The notes: generated by a model not told the origin, from the letters alone. Positions 1-5,987 are shown, counted from the stretch's first letter. The stretch is 6,528 nucleotides of DNA from Bacillota bacterium (GCA_023415145.1 JAEZLW010000190.1:1-6528), one strand, 5' to 3'. Numbers and translations: made by a program.

Positions 1-2
1 GC

Positions 3-110
3 CCTACACCCTGTGAGGATCCCTGCCATAAGCAATGCGTAGATATCTGTCCTAAACCTCACAAGAACCCCTGCAAGAAGCACCGTCACTTCCCCTGCCA
101 TAGCTGGTAA
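3..110 (+). CDS. C-terminal end of a Cys/His-rich protein (partial, start lies outside the window)
   Basis: An open frame from the left edge to TAA at 108-110 encodes 35 residues with six cysteines and five histidines, ending in PCHSW. The cysteine codons start at 12, 24, 36, 48, 72 and 96, giving the regular pattern C-x3-C-x3-C-x3-C-x7-C-x7-C. Lysine, proline and histidine fill the spacers (for example CHKQC and NPCKK). The other two forward frames close early, and codon third positions look like real coding sequence. I do not recognise the family. Regular Cys/His spacing could mean a metal-binding tail, a disulfide-rich surface or spore-coat-type protein, or a Cys-rich peptide. No function can be assigned from 35 residues. 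It converges on mscL across an inverted repeat. That this is coding is moderately likely; its role is unknown. Confidence 0.5.
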   Translation, partial: PTPCEDPCHKQCVDICPKPHKNPCKKHRHFPCHSW

Positions 111-160
111 GGTCAACATCCATTTTGCAGGCAAAAAAAGCACGCATGCCAAATATAAGC

Positions 161-184
161 GGGAGGGGATATGTATCCCCTCCC
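161..184. terminator. Perfect 11-bp inverted repeat between convergent genes, probable terminator
   Basis: Arms GGGAGGGGATA (161-171) and TATCCCCTCCC (174-184) are perfectly complementary around TG; in RNA the innermost pairs would open to form the loop. On the minus strand, where mscL ends at 244, the hairpin is followed by GCTTATATTTGG and, further on, a run of seven T (139-133). On the plus strand no T-run follows directly; TTTTTT comes only at 204-209. It therefore fits best as a terminator for mscL, possibly also serving the Cys-rich gene. The T-tract is imperfect, so termination is inferred. Confidence 0.6.
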
Positions 185-243
185 CAATTCAAACAAATCA
201 AGCTTTTTTCAATACCTTGCCGGCAATAGGATAATCATGCGGG

Positions 244-687
244 TTAAAACTGGCTTGTGCAATGGGGGCAGCGGGTTGCTTCCTCATGGACGGGCTGTTT
301 GCAATAGGAGCACAACCGGACAGCGGGGGCAGGCTGTGCTTCCTCCTTCTTTTTGAAGGACAGCTTTGCCGTTAGCTTTACAAACAGGAACACACACAAT
401 GCCATAAGCAAAAAGTCGATGACAGACTGCAGGAACATGCCGTATTTCAGCATTCCGACCCCCTCTGCGACGTCTGCCATTGTGTTGTAGTGCTTCCCAT
501 CCAAGGCGTAGAAAGCTTCGGACAGGTTGATGTTGCCTGCCACCAGGCCGATCAGGGGCATGAGGATGTCGTTCACCAGGGACGTGACAATTTTCCCGAA
601 AGCCGCGCCGATGATGACGCCCACCGCCAGGTCCAGCACGTTGCCCTTCATTGCGAACGCCTTGAAGTCCTTGAAAAACTGCCTCAT
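244..687 (-). CDS. mscL: Large-conductance mechanosensitive channel MscL with C-terminal zinc ribbon
   Basis: This is a homo-oligomeric inner-membrane channel that opens under membrane tension and releases solutes during hypo-osmotic shock. The N-terminal amphipathic segment RQFFKDFKAFAMKGNV leads into TM1 (about residues 15-48, containing LAVGVIIGAAFGKIV and the conserved NDILMP). A periplasmic loop (about 49-78) and TM2 (about 80-104) follow, then a basic KKK cluster. This order is the MscL signature. The last 25 residues carry C126-x2-C129 and C140-P-H-C143, a zinc-ribbon-like tail that some Gram-positive MscL proteins have and E. coli MscL lacks. The start is the ATG at 685-687: AAAGGAGGT (695-703) lies 7 bases upstream, whereas an in-frame ATG seven codons earlier would have this site inside the coding sequence. 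It begins 47 bases after the Toprim gene on the same strand, with no terminator seen between them. Confidence 0.95.
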   Translation of the reverse strand: MRQFFKDFKAFAMKGNVLDLAVGVIIGAAFGKIVTSLVNDILMPLIGLVAGNINLSEAFYALDGKHYNTMADVAEGVGMLKYGMFLQSVIDFLLMALCVFLFVKLTAKLSFKKKEEAQPAPAVRLCSYCKQPVHEEATRCPHCTSQF

Positions 688-694
688 GAGGTGT

Positions 695-703
695 ACCTCC
701 TTT
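695..703 (-). promoter_or_regulatory. Ribosome binding site that decides the mscL start
   Basis: Minus-strand AAAGGAGGT is close to a perfect anti-Shine-Dalgarno match, 7 bases before the ATG at 685-687. The alternative upstream ATG at 706-708 would translate through this site, so the shorter 147-residue MscL is preferred. Confidence 0.75.
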
Positions 704-734
704 GTCATTGGTATCTATTTTTGCTTCCATGCCG

Positions 735-1532
735 CTAGCTGGCAAGGAAAATGCCCCGCAAAAACGCTTCCAGGTCCTTGGGCAAGAACAATCGTCGATA
801 GATCTCCCGCTTCAGCTCATCGCTCTTGCGGCCTGGAAAAAAGCGGGCGGCCAGGCTTTCCACGCAGCCGCGCCAGAACACCTTGCCGTGTACGTACCTC
901 CTAAGCAGCGATTGTGTTGAAGCATCCTGAACTTTCTGCAAATGCTCTTGCATGCGTTGTTTCAGGTTTTCCGGGCTTAAAAGGTACTGCCAGGACGCAA
1001 GCACTTCCTCCATCTCCCCTTCGTCGGGCGGGGGATAGCGTAAAAGTGCCCGGTTGAAGCCTGCCTGTAACAGTTCTTCGTACAGGGGCTGGGCAGCGCG
1101 CCAAAGACAGCCGTGGCGCACAGCCTGGGGGATTTCTCTTTCAATCTGCTGCGTAAGCTTTACAAACCCAGGCACAGCCTGTGAAAGCTCTTCGGGGCAG
1201 ATCAGAAAATTTTCAATGCAGAAACGGGGAAGGATGTGCAGGTTTTTATACATCCGCTCCATGTTCGCGCTTTCCTGATCATTCCAGGCGTCCCTGTCCA
1301 CCATGGCGTGAAGATCGGGCCGCTCCTTCAATAGGCGAAGCACATTCTCCTTGCCTCCGGCCGGGGCAATCACCCAAGTGGCAAATATGTTTTCATCCCG
1401 AAGCGGCGGTTTGTCCAGCATCAGGGTCAGAAAAGCGACATCCCCCGTGCCCTCCACCAGCAGCACGCGCTTGTTGGGCGTGGCTGCCGCCTCTTTCAGT
1501 ATTAGGTCATATGGCCTGCTACTTGACGCCAT
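735..1532 (-). CDS. Toprim-fold DUF4435-type protein, AriB-like candidate nuclease of a PARIS-like pair
   Basis: The protein has 265 residues. Its N-terminal half carries the features of an OLD-type/DUF4435 Toprim domain: a strand ending in the acidic motif LLVEGTGDVAFL (Glu27, Gly28, Asp31), the DxD-type motif MVDRDAW (Asp79, Asp81), and LPRFCIENFLI (Glu107, Asn108), a family-typical ExNxL-like stretch. The C-terminal half is mostly helical and contains YVHGKVFWRGCV (213-224), comparable to the conserved HGK/W region of DUF4435. Toprim enzymes of this kind are metal-dependent nucleases; AriB of PARIS is a Toprim effector reported to cleave host tRNA. The start ATG (1530-1532) lies 14 bases inside the upstream ATPase gene. 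GGAGGT (1537-1542) is well spaced, so translation is coupled. The Toprim assignment rests on motifs and is fairly secure. The substrate, and identity with AriB rather than another Toprim partner, are inferred. Confidence 0.75.
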   Translation of the reverse strand: MASSSRPYDLILKEAAATPNKRVLLVEGTGDVAFLTLMLDKPPLRDENIFATWVIAPAGGKENVLRLLKERPDLHAMVDRDAWNDQESANMERMYKNLHILPRFCIENFLICPEELSQAVPGFVKLTQQIEREIPQAVRHGCLWRAAQPLYEELLQAGFNRALLRYPPPDEGEMEEVLASWQYLLSPENLKQRMQEHLQKVQDASTQSLLRRYVHGKVFWRGCVESLAARFFPGRKSDELKREIYRRLFLPKDLEAFLRGIFLAS

Positions 1533-2409
1533 GGCTTACCTCCAGCTCCACCGACAGGCCCAGTTCGCCATACCGCTGCCAGATGGCGGGGTTGTGGGAT
1601 ACAAGCAGCATCTGCCCGTCCGCCTTGCGGCAAAAACCTTCCAGGGTAGCCAATAAACCGATCACCTGGCTGGGATGCAGGTGAACAGCCGGCTCATCCA
1701 ACAACAAAACGCCGCCCTTCTGTAAGCAGCAGGCGGCGCAAAAGCACAGTACGGCCATGTGCCGCTCTCCCATGGACAATTGATGGGGGCCGTGATGTTC
1801 ATTGCTTTTCAGCTGCACCTGTACCAAACCGGAGGAATCTATCACCAATTTTTTGTCCACCAGCAGGCGGTTGACAGCCGTGAGCACCTCCATGGCGCAG
1901 GGACGGTTGTCTCGATGAAGGCGGGAGAGGGCCTCAGGCCAATCGTCCTTCACGTCGTCGTCTGTCAAAAACCAGGCGTTTTCAAAATCCTGCTTCTGCT
2001 GGGCAAAATGAAAATCCGCATCCAGAAGGATCATGTTTGGCAAAATGCCTGTGATAAAGCCGCGAAGTACATCCGGCGCGCTTTTGTCCGCATAAAGCAG
2101 CCTCGCGTCGGGGTGGAAGCTCGAGATTTCCTCCCGGAAGGCCGGATTTGACGACCAGCCAACCAGCACATCCCCGCCCGGCAGCCCCTTCAGGTGCATG
2201 GCCAGGTCGCCCTCCGGATTCTCCTCATTGTCCTTTGGTTTTTCACCCAGCAAGCGCCACAAAAAGGCCATGGCCCACAAAGCGGTGCTTTTCCCGCTGC
2301 CGCTGATGCCGGTGAGCAGCACCCGGTCATCGTCCGTATGCAGGCAGAAAAGTTCCTTCCGTGTTGCAAATGGTCCGATATTTTTCAGGTATACGTTCGT
2401 TATGCGCAT
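1519..2409 (-). CDS. ABC/SMC-type AAA ATPase, AriA-like candidate sensor of a PARIS-like pair
   Basis: The protein has 296 residues. It opens with MRITNVYLKNIGPF, the typical first strand of RecF/SMC-like AAA proteins. Walker A follows at GISGSGKST (34-42), then the ABC signature LSMGERH (211-217), Walker B with catalytic glutamate VLLLDEP (234-240; Asp238, Glu239), a VHLHP D-loop-like segment and the switch histidine VSHNP (His272). All ATPase motifs are intact, so it should dimerise around ATP. The region between Walker A and the signature is only about 170 residues, without an obvious long coiled-coil arm, so it is smaller than Rad50/OLD-class proteins. The ATG at 2407-2409 has GGAGG (2418-2422) 8 bases upstream and a good promoter. 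It is the first gene of the unit and overlaps the Toprim gene by 14 bases. ATPase: near certain. Defence role: inferred from pairing with a Toprim/DUF4435 protein. Confidence 0.8.
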   Translation of the reverse strand: MRITNVYLKNIGPFATRKELFCLHTDDDRVLLTGISGSGKSTALWAMAFLWRLLGEKPKDNEENPEGDLAMHLKGLPGGDVLVGWSSNPAFREEISSFHPDARLLYADKSAPDVLRGFITGILPNMILLDADFHFAQQKQDFENAWFLTDDDVKDDWPEALSRLHRDNRPCAMEVLTAVNRLLVDKKLVIDSSGLVQVQLKSNEHHGPHQLSMGERHMAVLCFCAACCLQKGGVLLLDEPAVHLHPSQVIGLLATLEGFCRKADGQMLLVSHNPAIWQRYGELGLSVELEVSHGVK

Positions 2410-2432
2410 AGCGGCCGCCTCCGTCTGTCTTC

Positions 2433-2461
2433 ATTATACATTCCCGACCATCCCGTGGCAA
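2433..2461 (-). promoter_or_regulatory. Sigma-A-type promoter for the ATPase-Toprim pair
   Basis: On the minus strand, -35 TTGCCA (2461-2456; five of six consensus bases) and a perfect -10 TATAAT (2438-2433) are separated by exactly 17 bases. Transcription would start near 2426, leaving a leader of only about 17 bases that includes the GGAGG site of the ATPase gene. There is no room for a leader riboswitch. Confidence 0.75.
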
Positions 2462-2478
2462 CCCTGGTTTTTCCTGCC

Positions 2479-2507
2479 TTGTAAAGGCTGTGCGTCTACG
2501 GTATAAT
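2479..2507 (+). promoter_or_regulatory. Sigma-A-type promoter for the 2545-5414 operon
   Basis: The -35 TTGTAA (2479-2484; four of six consensus bases) and perfect -10 TATAAT (2502-2507) are 17 bases apart, giving a predicted start near 2514. AAGGAGG (2531-2537) then lies 7 bases before the ATG at 2545. The -35 boxes of this promoter and the divergent one are only 17 bases apart. Confidence 0.7.
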
Positions 2508-2544
2508 ATTTCCTGTAAAGATCCCTTGCCAAGGAGGCCGGCGT

Positions 2545-3186
2545 ATGTTTTTTCAAAAGGATTATGTCTTGCGTATGATTGAAATGATGGGCGATTTCAT
2601 GCGCCGCATCGGGGAGATGCTGGATGATATGCAGCGCCTGCGCCTTTTGGACGACGCCTGCCGGGAGCATTGCGGCATGGACCTTGGTGCCGCCGGGAAG
2701 CTGAGCGAGGAGAGCATCATCGAGCTTTTGTCCCCCCAGCCGCGGCTGATGATGGCGGAAATCCTGTACATACAGGCCATGCAGACATCCCTCCCCGATG
2801 AAGACCGGGAGCGGCTTTTGTACCGCTGCGCCCGGCTTTTGCTGTCGCTGCGGGAAGAAAGCCTGCTTTGCGAACTCCGCCTGGAGCGTATGAAAAGCTG
2901 CCTTGCGGATGCCGGACAGTTGTTTACGGCCAGAGACAGGATGGAAGCCGCAGCGTTCTTTATGCAGGCAGAGCAGTTTGGATTGGGGGAGGACCTGCTT
3001 TATCAAGCGCTGGACGAGGCCCCGATAGAAGAATACCCACAGCTTTTATTGGAGGGGCAGTCGCTGATGGAAAGCTGCCTTCGCCTGCCCAAGAGCCGTC
3101 TGGAAATTGGCGGGCTGCCCTATTCAGAAGTTATAGAAAGTCTGGAAACCCTGAAAAAGCGCCGCGAGGCAAGCTATACTGCATGA
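2545..3186 (+). CDS. Helical protein of unknown function, DUF6483-like
   Basis: The protein has 213 residues, is almost entirely predicted helix and has no signal peptide or membrane segment, so it is likely cytosolic. The N-terminus (FQKDYVLRMIEMMGDFMRRI) resembles the start of a clostridial DUF family, DUF6483, where a Q-x-DY-hydrophobic-R-x-I pattern is usual. This is recognition from memory, not a search. Residues about 90-170 contain consecutive amphipathic helices (RLLYRCARLLLSL, then RDRMEAAAFFMQAEQFGLGEDLLYQAL) that look like TPR-type repeats, suggesting a protein-binding scaffold. No catalytic motif is visible. The start is supported by AAGGAGG 7 bases upstream and a promoter. It is the first gene of an operon, 13 bases before the ABC-F gene, which hints at a link to translation or stress, but no function is shown. 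Confidence 0.7.
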   Translation: MFFQKDYVLRMIEMMGDFMRRIGEMLDDMQRLRLLDDACREHCGMDLGAAGKLSEESIIELLSPQPRLMMAEILYIQAMQTSLPDEDRERLLYRCARLLLSLREESLLCELRLERMKSCLADAGQLFTARDRMEAAAFFMQAEQFGLGEDLLYQALDEAPIEEYPQLLLEGQSLMESCLRLPKSRLEIGGLPYSEVIESLETLKKRREASYTA

Positions 3187-3199
3187 TCGGAGCCATCTC

Positions 3200-5137
3200 A
3201 TGATTATTCTTTCCCTGCAGCACATACAAAAATCCTTTGGCGCAAACGCTGTGCTCAAGGATGTTTCGCTTACCCTGCAGGCAGGCCAGCGAATGGGACT
3301 GGTAGGCGTCAACGGATGCGGAAAAACCACGCTGATGCGCATTATTGCCGGGCTGGATACATACGATGCGGGTACCATGAGCATCAGCCGGGGGTTGAAA
3401 TTGGGATATTTGGCCCAGCAAGGGCTGGTGACCGAGGGCCTCACGGTCCGCCAGGAGCTGGAGGCGGTATTCAAGCCCCTTCAGGAGATGGAAGCGAAAA
3501 TGCGGGAGCTGGAAGCACGCATGGCCGATACCCATCAGCCCGAGGAACTGCGCAGGCTGGGGGCGGAGTATGCGGCGCTGACCGACGCCTTTGAGCGGCA
3601 GGACGGCTATGCCTGGCAAAGCGCCATTCAGGGTGTGCTGACCGGCCTGGGCTTTGTAAAAGCCCAGTATGACCAGTTGTCTGAAAGCTTGAGCGGCGGC
3701 GAGCGCACCAGGCTGTGCCTGGCCCGGCTGCTTTTGCAAAAGCCCGATCTTCTATTGCTGGACGAGCCTACCAATCATCTGGATTTGCAGGCACTGAACT
3801 GGTTGGAAAGCTATCTTTCCCAATACCGGGGCACGGTTTTGATCATCTCCCACGACCGTTACTTTCTGGACCATGTGTGCGACTGCATGGCGGAACTTCT
3901 GCTGGGCACGGTGGAGCAATACAATGGCAACTATTCGAGGTACCTGGAGCAAAGGGCTGAGCGGTTTGAAAGCCGCCAAAGGGCCTTTGACCTGCAGCAG
4001 AAGGAAATCTCAAGGCAGGAGGCCATCATCGCCCGTTTCCGCAGCTTCAACCGGGAAAAATCCATCCGCGCTGCCGAAAGCCGGGAAAAGAAGCTTGCCA
4101 AGATGGAGCGGCTGCAAAGGCCTGAGGAAGAAAACCAGGTGCGCTTTTCCTTTACCGTGCGCCGCCGCACCGGCGACGATGTGCTGATGGTGAAGGACCT
4201 CAAAAAGAGCTTTGGAGAGAGAACGCTGTTCGAGCATTTAAACCTGCACCTGCGCGCAGGCGACCGGGTGGCACTCATCGGGCCCAACGGCGCGGGCAAG
4301 TCCACCCTGTTCCGCTGCCTGACGGGAGATATATGCCCCGACGAGGGCACGGTGCGGCTGGGGGCCAATGTGGACCTGGGGTATTACGACCAGCATCAGT
4401 CGTCGCTGCATCCCGAAAAAACGGTGCTTGACGAGGTGTGGGATGACTTTCGACGCCTGGAGCAGTACGAGGTGCGGGGTGCGCTGGGGCTGTTCCTGTT
4501 CACGGGTGACGATGTGTTCATGCCCATATCCACCCTCTCCGGCGGCGAAAAGGGCCGGGTGGCGCTGACCAAGCTGATGCTGAACAAGGACAACCTCCTG
4601 TTGATGGACGAGCCCACCAACCACCTGGACATGGATAGCCGGGAGGTGCTCGAACAGGCGCTTTCCGATTATCCCGGCACCATCCTGGCCATTTCCCACG
4701 ACCGGTATTTCATCAACCGCTTTGCCAACAAGGTGGCGGTATTGGGGATGGACGGCCTTGCGCTCTATGCCGGCAATTATGATGATTATCTGGAAGGCAC
4801 GTCGCGGGGTGATGCGCCCGAAATGGAAGGGCCCCTTAAGACCCGGACGGAGCTGGATAAGGAAAAAAAGCGTACCCGCCAGGAGAAGGAACGGATTGCA
4901 AAGGCCCAGGAAAAAGCCCGGGCCAAGGAAAAAGAAATTGCTGACCTGGAGCAATACGTAGCCGACCTGGAAACGTTGATGGCGCTGCCCGAAACGTATC
5001 AGGACCCTGAAAAGGCGGCCCAGGCCGCCAGGGAATATCAAAAAGCGCAGGAGAAGGTAGCCTCCCTGTATGACGAATGGGAGGAAGCCGATAAAGCGCT
5101 GAAGGAAATTATCGAAATACTGGACGCAAACGGTTAA
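3200..5137 (+). CDS. ABC-F family ATPase (ribosome-associated, Uup/YdiF/YfmR type)
   Basis: The protein has 645 residues with two ABC domains in one chain and no membrane segments, which defines ABC-F. These proteins bind the ribosomal E site and adjust translation; some give antibiotic resistance. Domain 1 has Walker A GVNGCGKTT (36-44), signature LSGGE (164-168), Walker B/D-loop LLLLDEPTNHLDL (to 196; Glu189) and His218. A charged helical interdomain linker (about 240-315) follows, rich in Arg, Gln and Lys. Domain 2 has GPNGAGKST (361-369), LSGGEKG (446-452), DEPTNHLDM (470-478; Glu471) and His500. Residues about 545-645 form a Lys/Glu-rich coiled coil, as in housekeeping Uup-like members. 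Both catalytic glutamates are present. The start ATG has only a weak site (GGAG, 3189-3192), 13 bases after the preceding stop, so coupling is likely. ABC-F is certain; the subfamily is not. Confidence 0.95.
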   Translation: MIILSLQHIQKSFGANAVLKDVSLTLQAGQRMGLVGVNGCGKTTLMRIIAGLDTYDAGTMSISRGLKLGYLAQQGLVTEGLTVRQELEAVFKPLQEMEAKMRELEARMADTHQPEELRRLGAEYAALTDAFERQDGYAWQSAIQGVLTGLGFVKAQYDQLSESLSGGERTRLCLARLLLQKPDLLLLDEPTNHLDLQALNWLESYLSQYRGTVLIISHDRYFLDHVCDCMAELLLGTVEQYNGNYSRYLEQRAERFESRQRAFDLQQKEISRQEAIIARFRSFNREKSIRAAESREKKLAKMERLQRPEEENQVRFSFTVRRRTGDDVLMVKDLKKSFGERTLFEHLNLHLRAGDRVALIGPNGAGKSTLFRCLTGDICPDEGTVRLGANVDLGYYDQHQSSLHPEKTVLDEVWDDFRRLEQYEVRGALGLFLFTGDDVFMPISTLSGGEKGRVALTKLMLNKDNLLLMDEPTNHLDMDSREVLEQALSDYPGTILAISHDRYFINRFANKVAVLGMDGLALYAGNYDDYLEGTSRGDAPEMEGPLKTRTELDKEKKRTRQEKERIAKAQEKARAKEKEIADLEQYVADLETLMALPETYQDPEKAAQAAREYQKAQEKVASLYDEWEEADKALKEIIEILDANG

Positions 5138-5143
5138 GGAGGA
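5136..5143 (+). promoter_or_regulatory. Ribosome binding site overlapping the ABC-F stop codon
   Basis: AAGGAGGA starts within the TAA of the ABC-F gene (5135-5137) and lies 7 bases before the ATG at 5151. It makes the glutaredoxin-like gene part of the same transcript and probably translationally linked. Confidence 0.7.
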
Positions 5144-5150
5144 AGCGGTT

Positions 5151-5414
5151 ATGAAAGAAATTACATTTTTTATGATGGATGTCTGCCCCTATTGCATCAA
5201 GGCGCAAAAATGGCTGGACGAATTGATGAAGGAACATCCGGAATACAAGCAAATCCCCATGAAGGTCATCGACGAGCGCAAGCAGCCGGCCATCGCCAAC
5301 AAGTACGATTACTATCTCGTGCCAACCTTTTATGTGGACGGCGTGAAGCTGCACGAGGGCGTAGCCACCAAGGAAAAAATTGAGGTTGTCTTGAAGAAGG
5401 CACTGGAAGGGTAA
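5151..5414 (+). CDS. Small glutaredoxin-like thiol-disulfide protein
   Basis: The protein has 87 residues with a thioredoxin/glutaredoxin fold. The first strand KEITFFMMD leads to the redox motif C12-P-Y-C15, the classical glutaredoxin active site, then a helix (IKAQKWLDELM). The cis-proline loop is LVPTFYVDG (Pro58), followed by GVKLHEG and a C-terminal helix. It would act in the cytosol as a dithiol oxidoreductase, reducing disulfides or mixed disulfides; the electron donor is not evident. The length matches single-domain glutaredoxins. It is the last gene of the operon, 13 bases after the ABC-F stop, and is followed by an intrinsic terminator. The fold and motif are clear; the physiological substrate is unknown. 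Confidence 0.9.
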   Translation: MKEITFFMMDVCPYCIKAQKWLDELMKEHPEYKQIPMKVIDERKQPAIANKYDYYLVPTFYVDGVKLHEGVATKEKIEVVLKKALEG

Positions 5415-5465
5415 AAAGAAGCGCATTGTCCTGACTCTGCAATCCAAATCCGGGAGTGAAACGAT

Positions 5466-5501
5466 AACGCCCGTGCCGGAGTTCCCGGAACGGGCGTTTT
5501 T
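5466..5501 (+). terminator. Intrinsic terminator of the DUF6483-like/ABC-F/glutaredoxin operon
   Basis: Arms AACGCCCGT (5466-5474) and ACGGGCGTT (5490-5498) pair perfectly, and the 15-base loop can form an extra CCGG/CCGG inner stem. A run of five T (5497-5501) follows. It lies about 50 bases after the glutaredoxin-like stop. On the minus strand no T-run follows, so it probably acts only rightward. Confidence 0.85.
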
Positions 5502-5527
5502 GATACTATTCTAAGTATACCGTTTGT

Positions 5528-5926
5528 CTATTCGGCTTGACCAGAATGGGATTCGGTGATTTCCTTTTGGACCATCTGTATATAATTCTCGTCGAACGGT
5601 TCCCACAGCTCTACAGCATTCCCGTAAGGATCTTCGATTCGCGCAAACTTGCCGAACTCATAGACCTTTGTATTCTGAATAACCTTGACACCCTTGCATG
5701 TGAGTTTTTCCAGAAAACAATCCAGATCATCCACTGTAAAATTGAGTACTGCCTGACCCGCGGTCTTGCTGTCAAAAGTAATCAGCGTGAATTTGTTGGG
5801 AGCAAGAAAATTGATGCCATATTCGGTGACACCAAGTTCCAGAACGTCTCGATACCATTGAAGCAATCTTCCGGCATCTTCGCCGATATGCAAAAATACG
5901 CCACCCAGCCCAGTTATCTTTGACAT
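5528..5926 (-). CDS. VOC/glyoxalase-fold protein
   Basis: The protein has 132 residues with the two-module beta-alpha-beta-beta-beta layout of the vicinal oxygen chelate superfamily. The first module is GVFLHIGEDAGRLLQWYRDVLEL (starting at residue 9, with His13) and the second is VLNFTVDDLDCFLEKL. The closing strand ARIEDPYGNAVELWEP (95-110) contains Glu106 at the usual metal-ligand position and the family-typical DPxGNxxEL. His13 and Glu106 could be metal ligands, but the second-module position usually occupied by His or Gln is Asn62, so metal binding is not certain. The reaction cannot be named; members include isomerases, dioxygenases and resistance proteins. ATG at 5924-5926 was chosen because AAAGGAAG (5937-5944) is well spaced; a TTG at 5935 would be too close. 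The gene is visibly more AT-rich than its neighbours. Confidence 0.85.
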   Translation of the reverse strand: MSKITGLGGVFLHIGEDAGRLLQWYRDVLELGVTEYGINFLAPNKFTLITFDSKTAGQAVLNFTVDDLDCFLEKLTCKGVKVIQNTKVYEFGKFARIEDPYGNAVELWEPFDENYIQMVQKEITESHSGQAE

Positions 5927-5958
5927 GTGCAGCAACTTCCTTTGTCATGATAGGTATT

Positions 5959-5987
5959 ACGATAAACAAAAGAATCCTTGCTGTCAA
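5959..5987 (-). promoter_or_regulatory. Probable promoter of the VOC gene
   Basis: On the minus strand a perfect -35 TTGACA (5987-5982) is followed after 17 bases by TATCGT (5964-5959; four of six -10 bases). A transcript starting near 5952 would carry the AAAGGAAG site. The weak -10 makes this moderate. Confidence 0.55.

Noticed and set aside
217..226. Palindrome TTGCCGGCAA just beyond the mscL stop
   Set aside because: Ten-base palindrome with no loop and no T-run; too short to call a terminator or operator.
1181..1684. Plus-strand open frame of 167 codons across the Toprim-ATPase junction
   Set aside because: Composition is Pro/Arg/Ser-rich shadow coding, while the opposite strand carries intact motifs in both genes.
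2434..3006. Minus-strand open frame of 190 codons opposite the DUF6483-like gene
   Set aside because: Its end overlaps the divergent promoters, and the plus-strand gene has a clear promoter and ribosome site.
3131..3739. Minus-strand open frame of 202 codons across the start of the ABC-F gene
   Set aside because: Antisense shadow with low-complexity Gln/Leu/Pro composition and no supporting ribosome site or motif.
4238..5041. Long minus-strand open frame of 267 codons opposite the ABC-F gene
   Set aside because: It lies wholly antisense to an unmistakable ABC-F coding sequence, has no family motifs, and is an effect of GC-rich codon use.
3200..5137. ABC-F gene as an antibiotic-resistance determinant
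   Set aside because: The C-terminal coiled coil and Uup-like layout favour a housekeeping ABC-F, and nothing in the leader suggests drug-induced attenuation.
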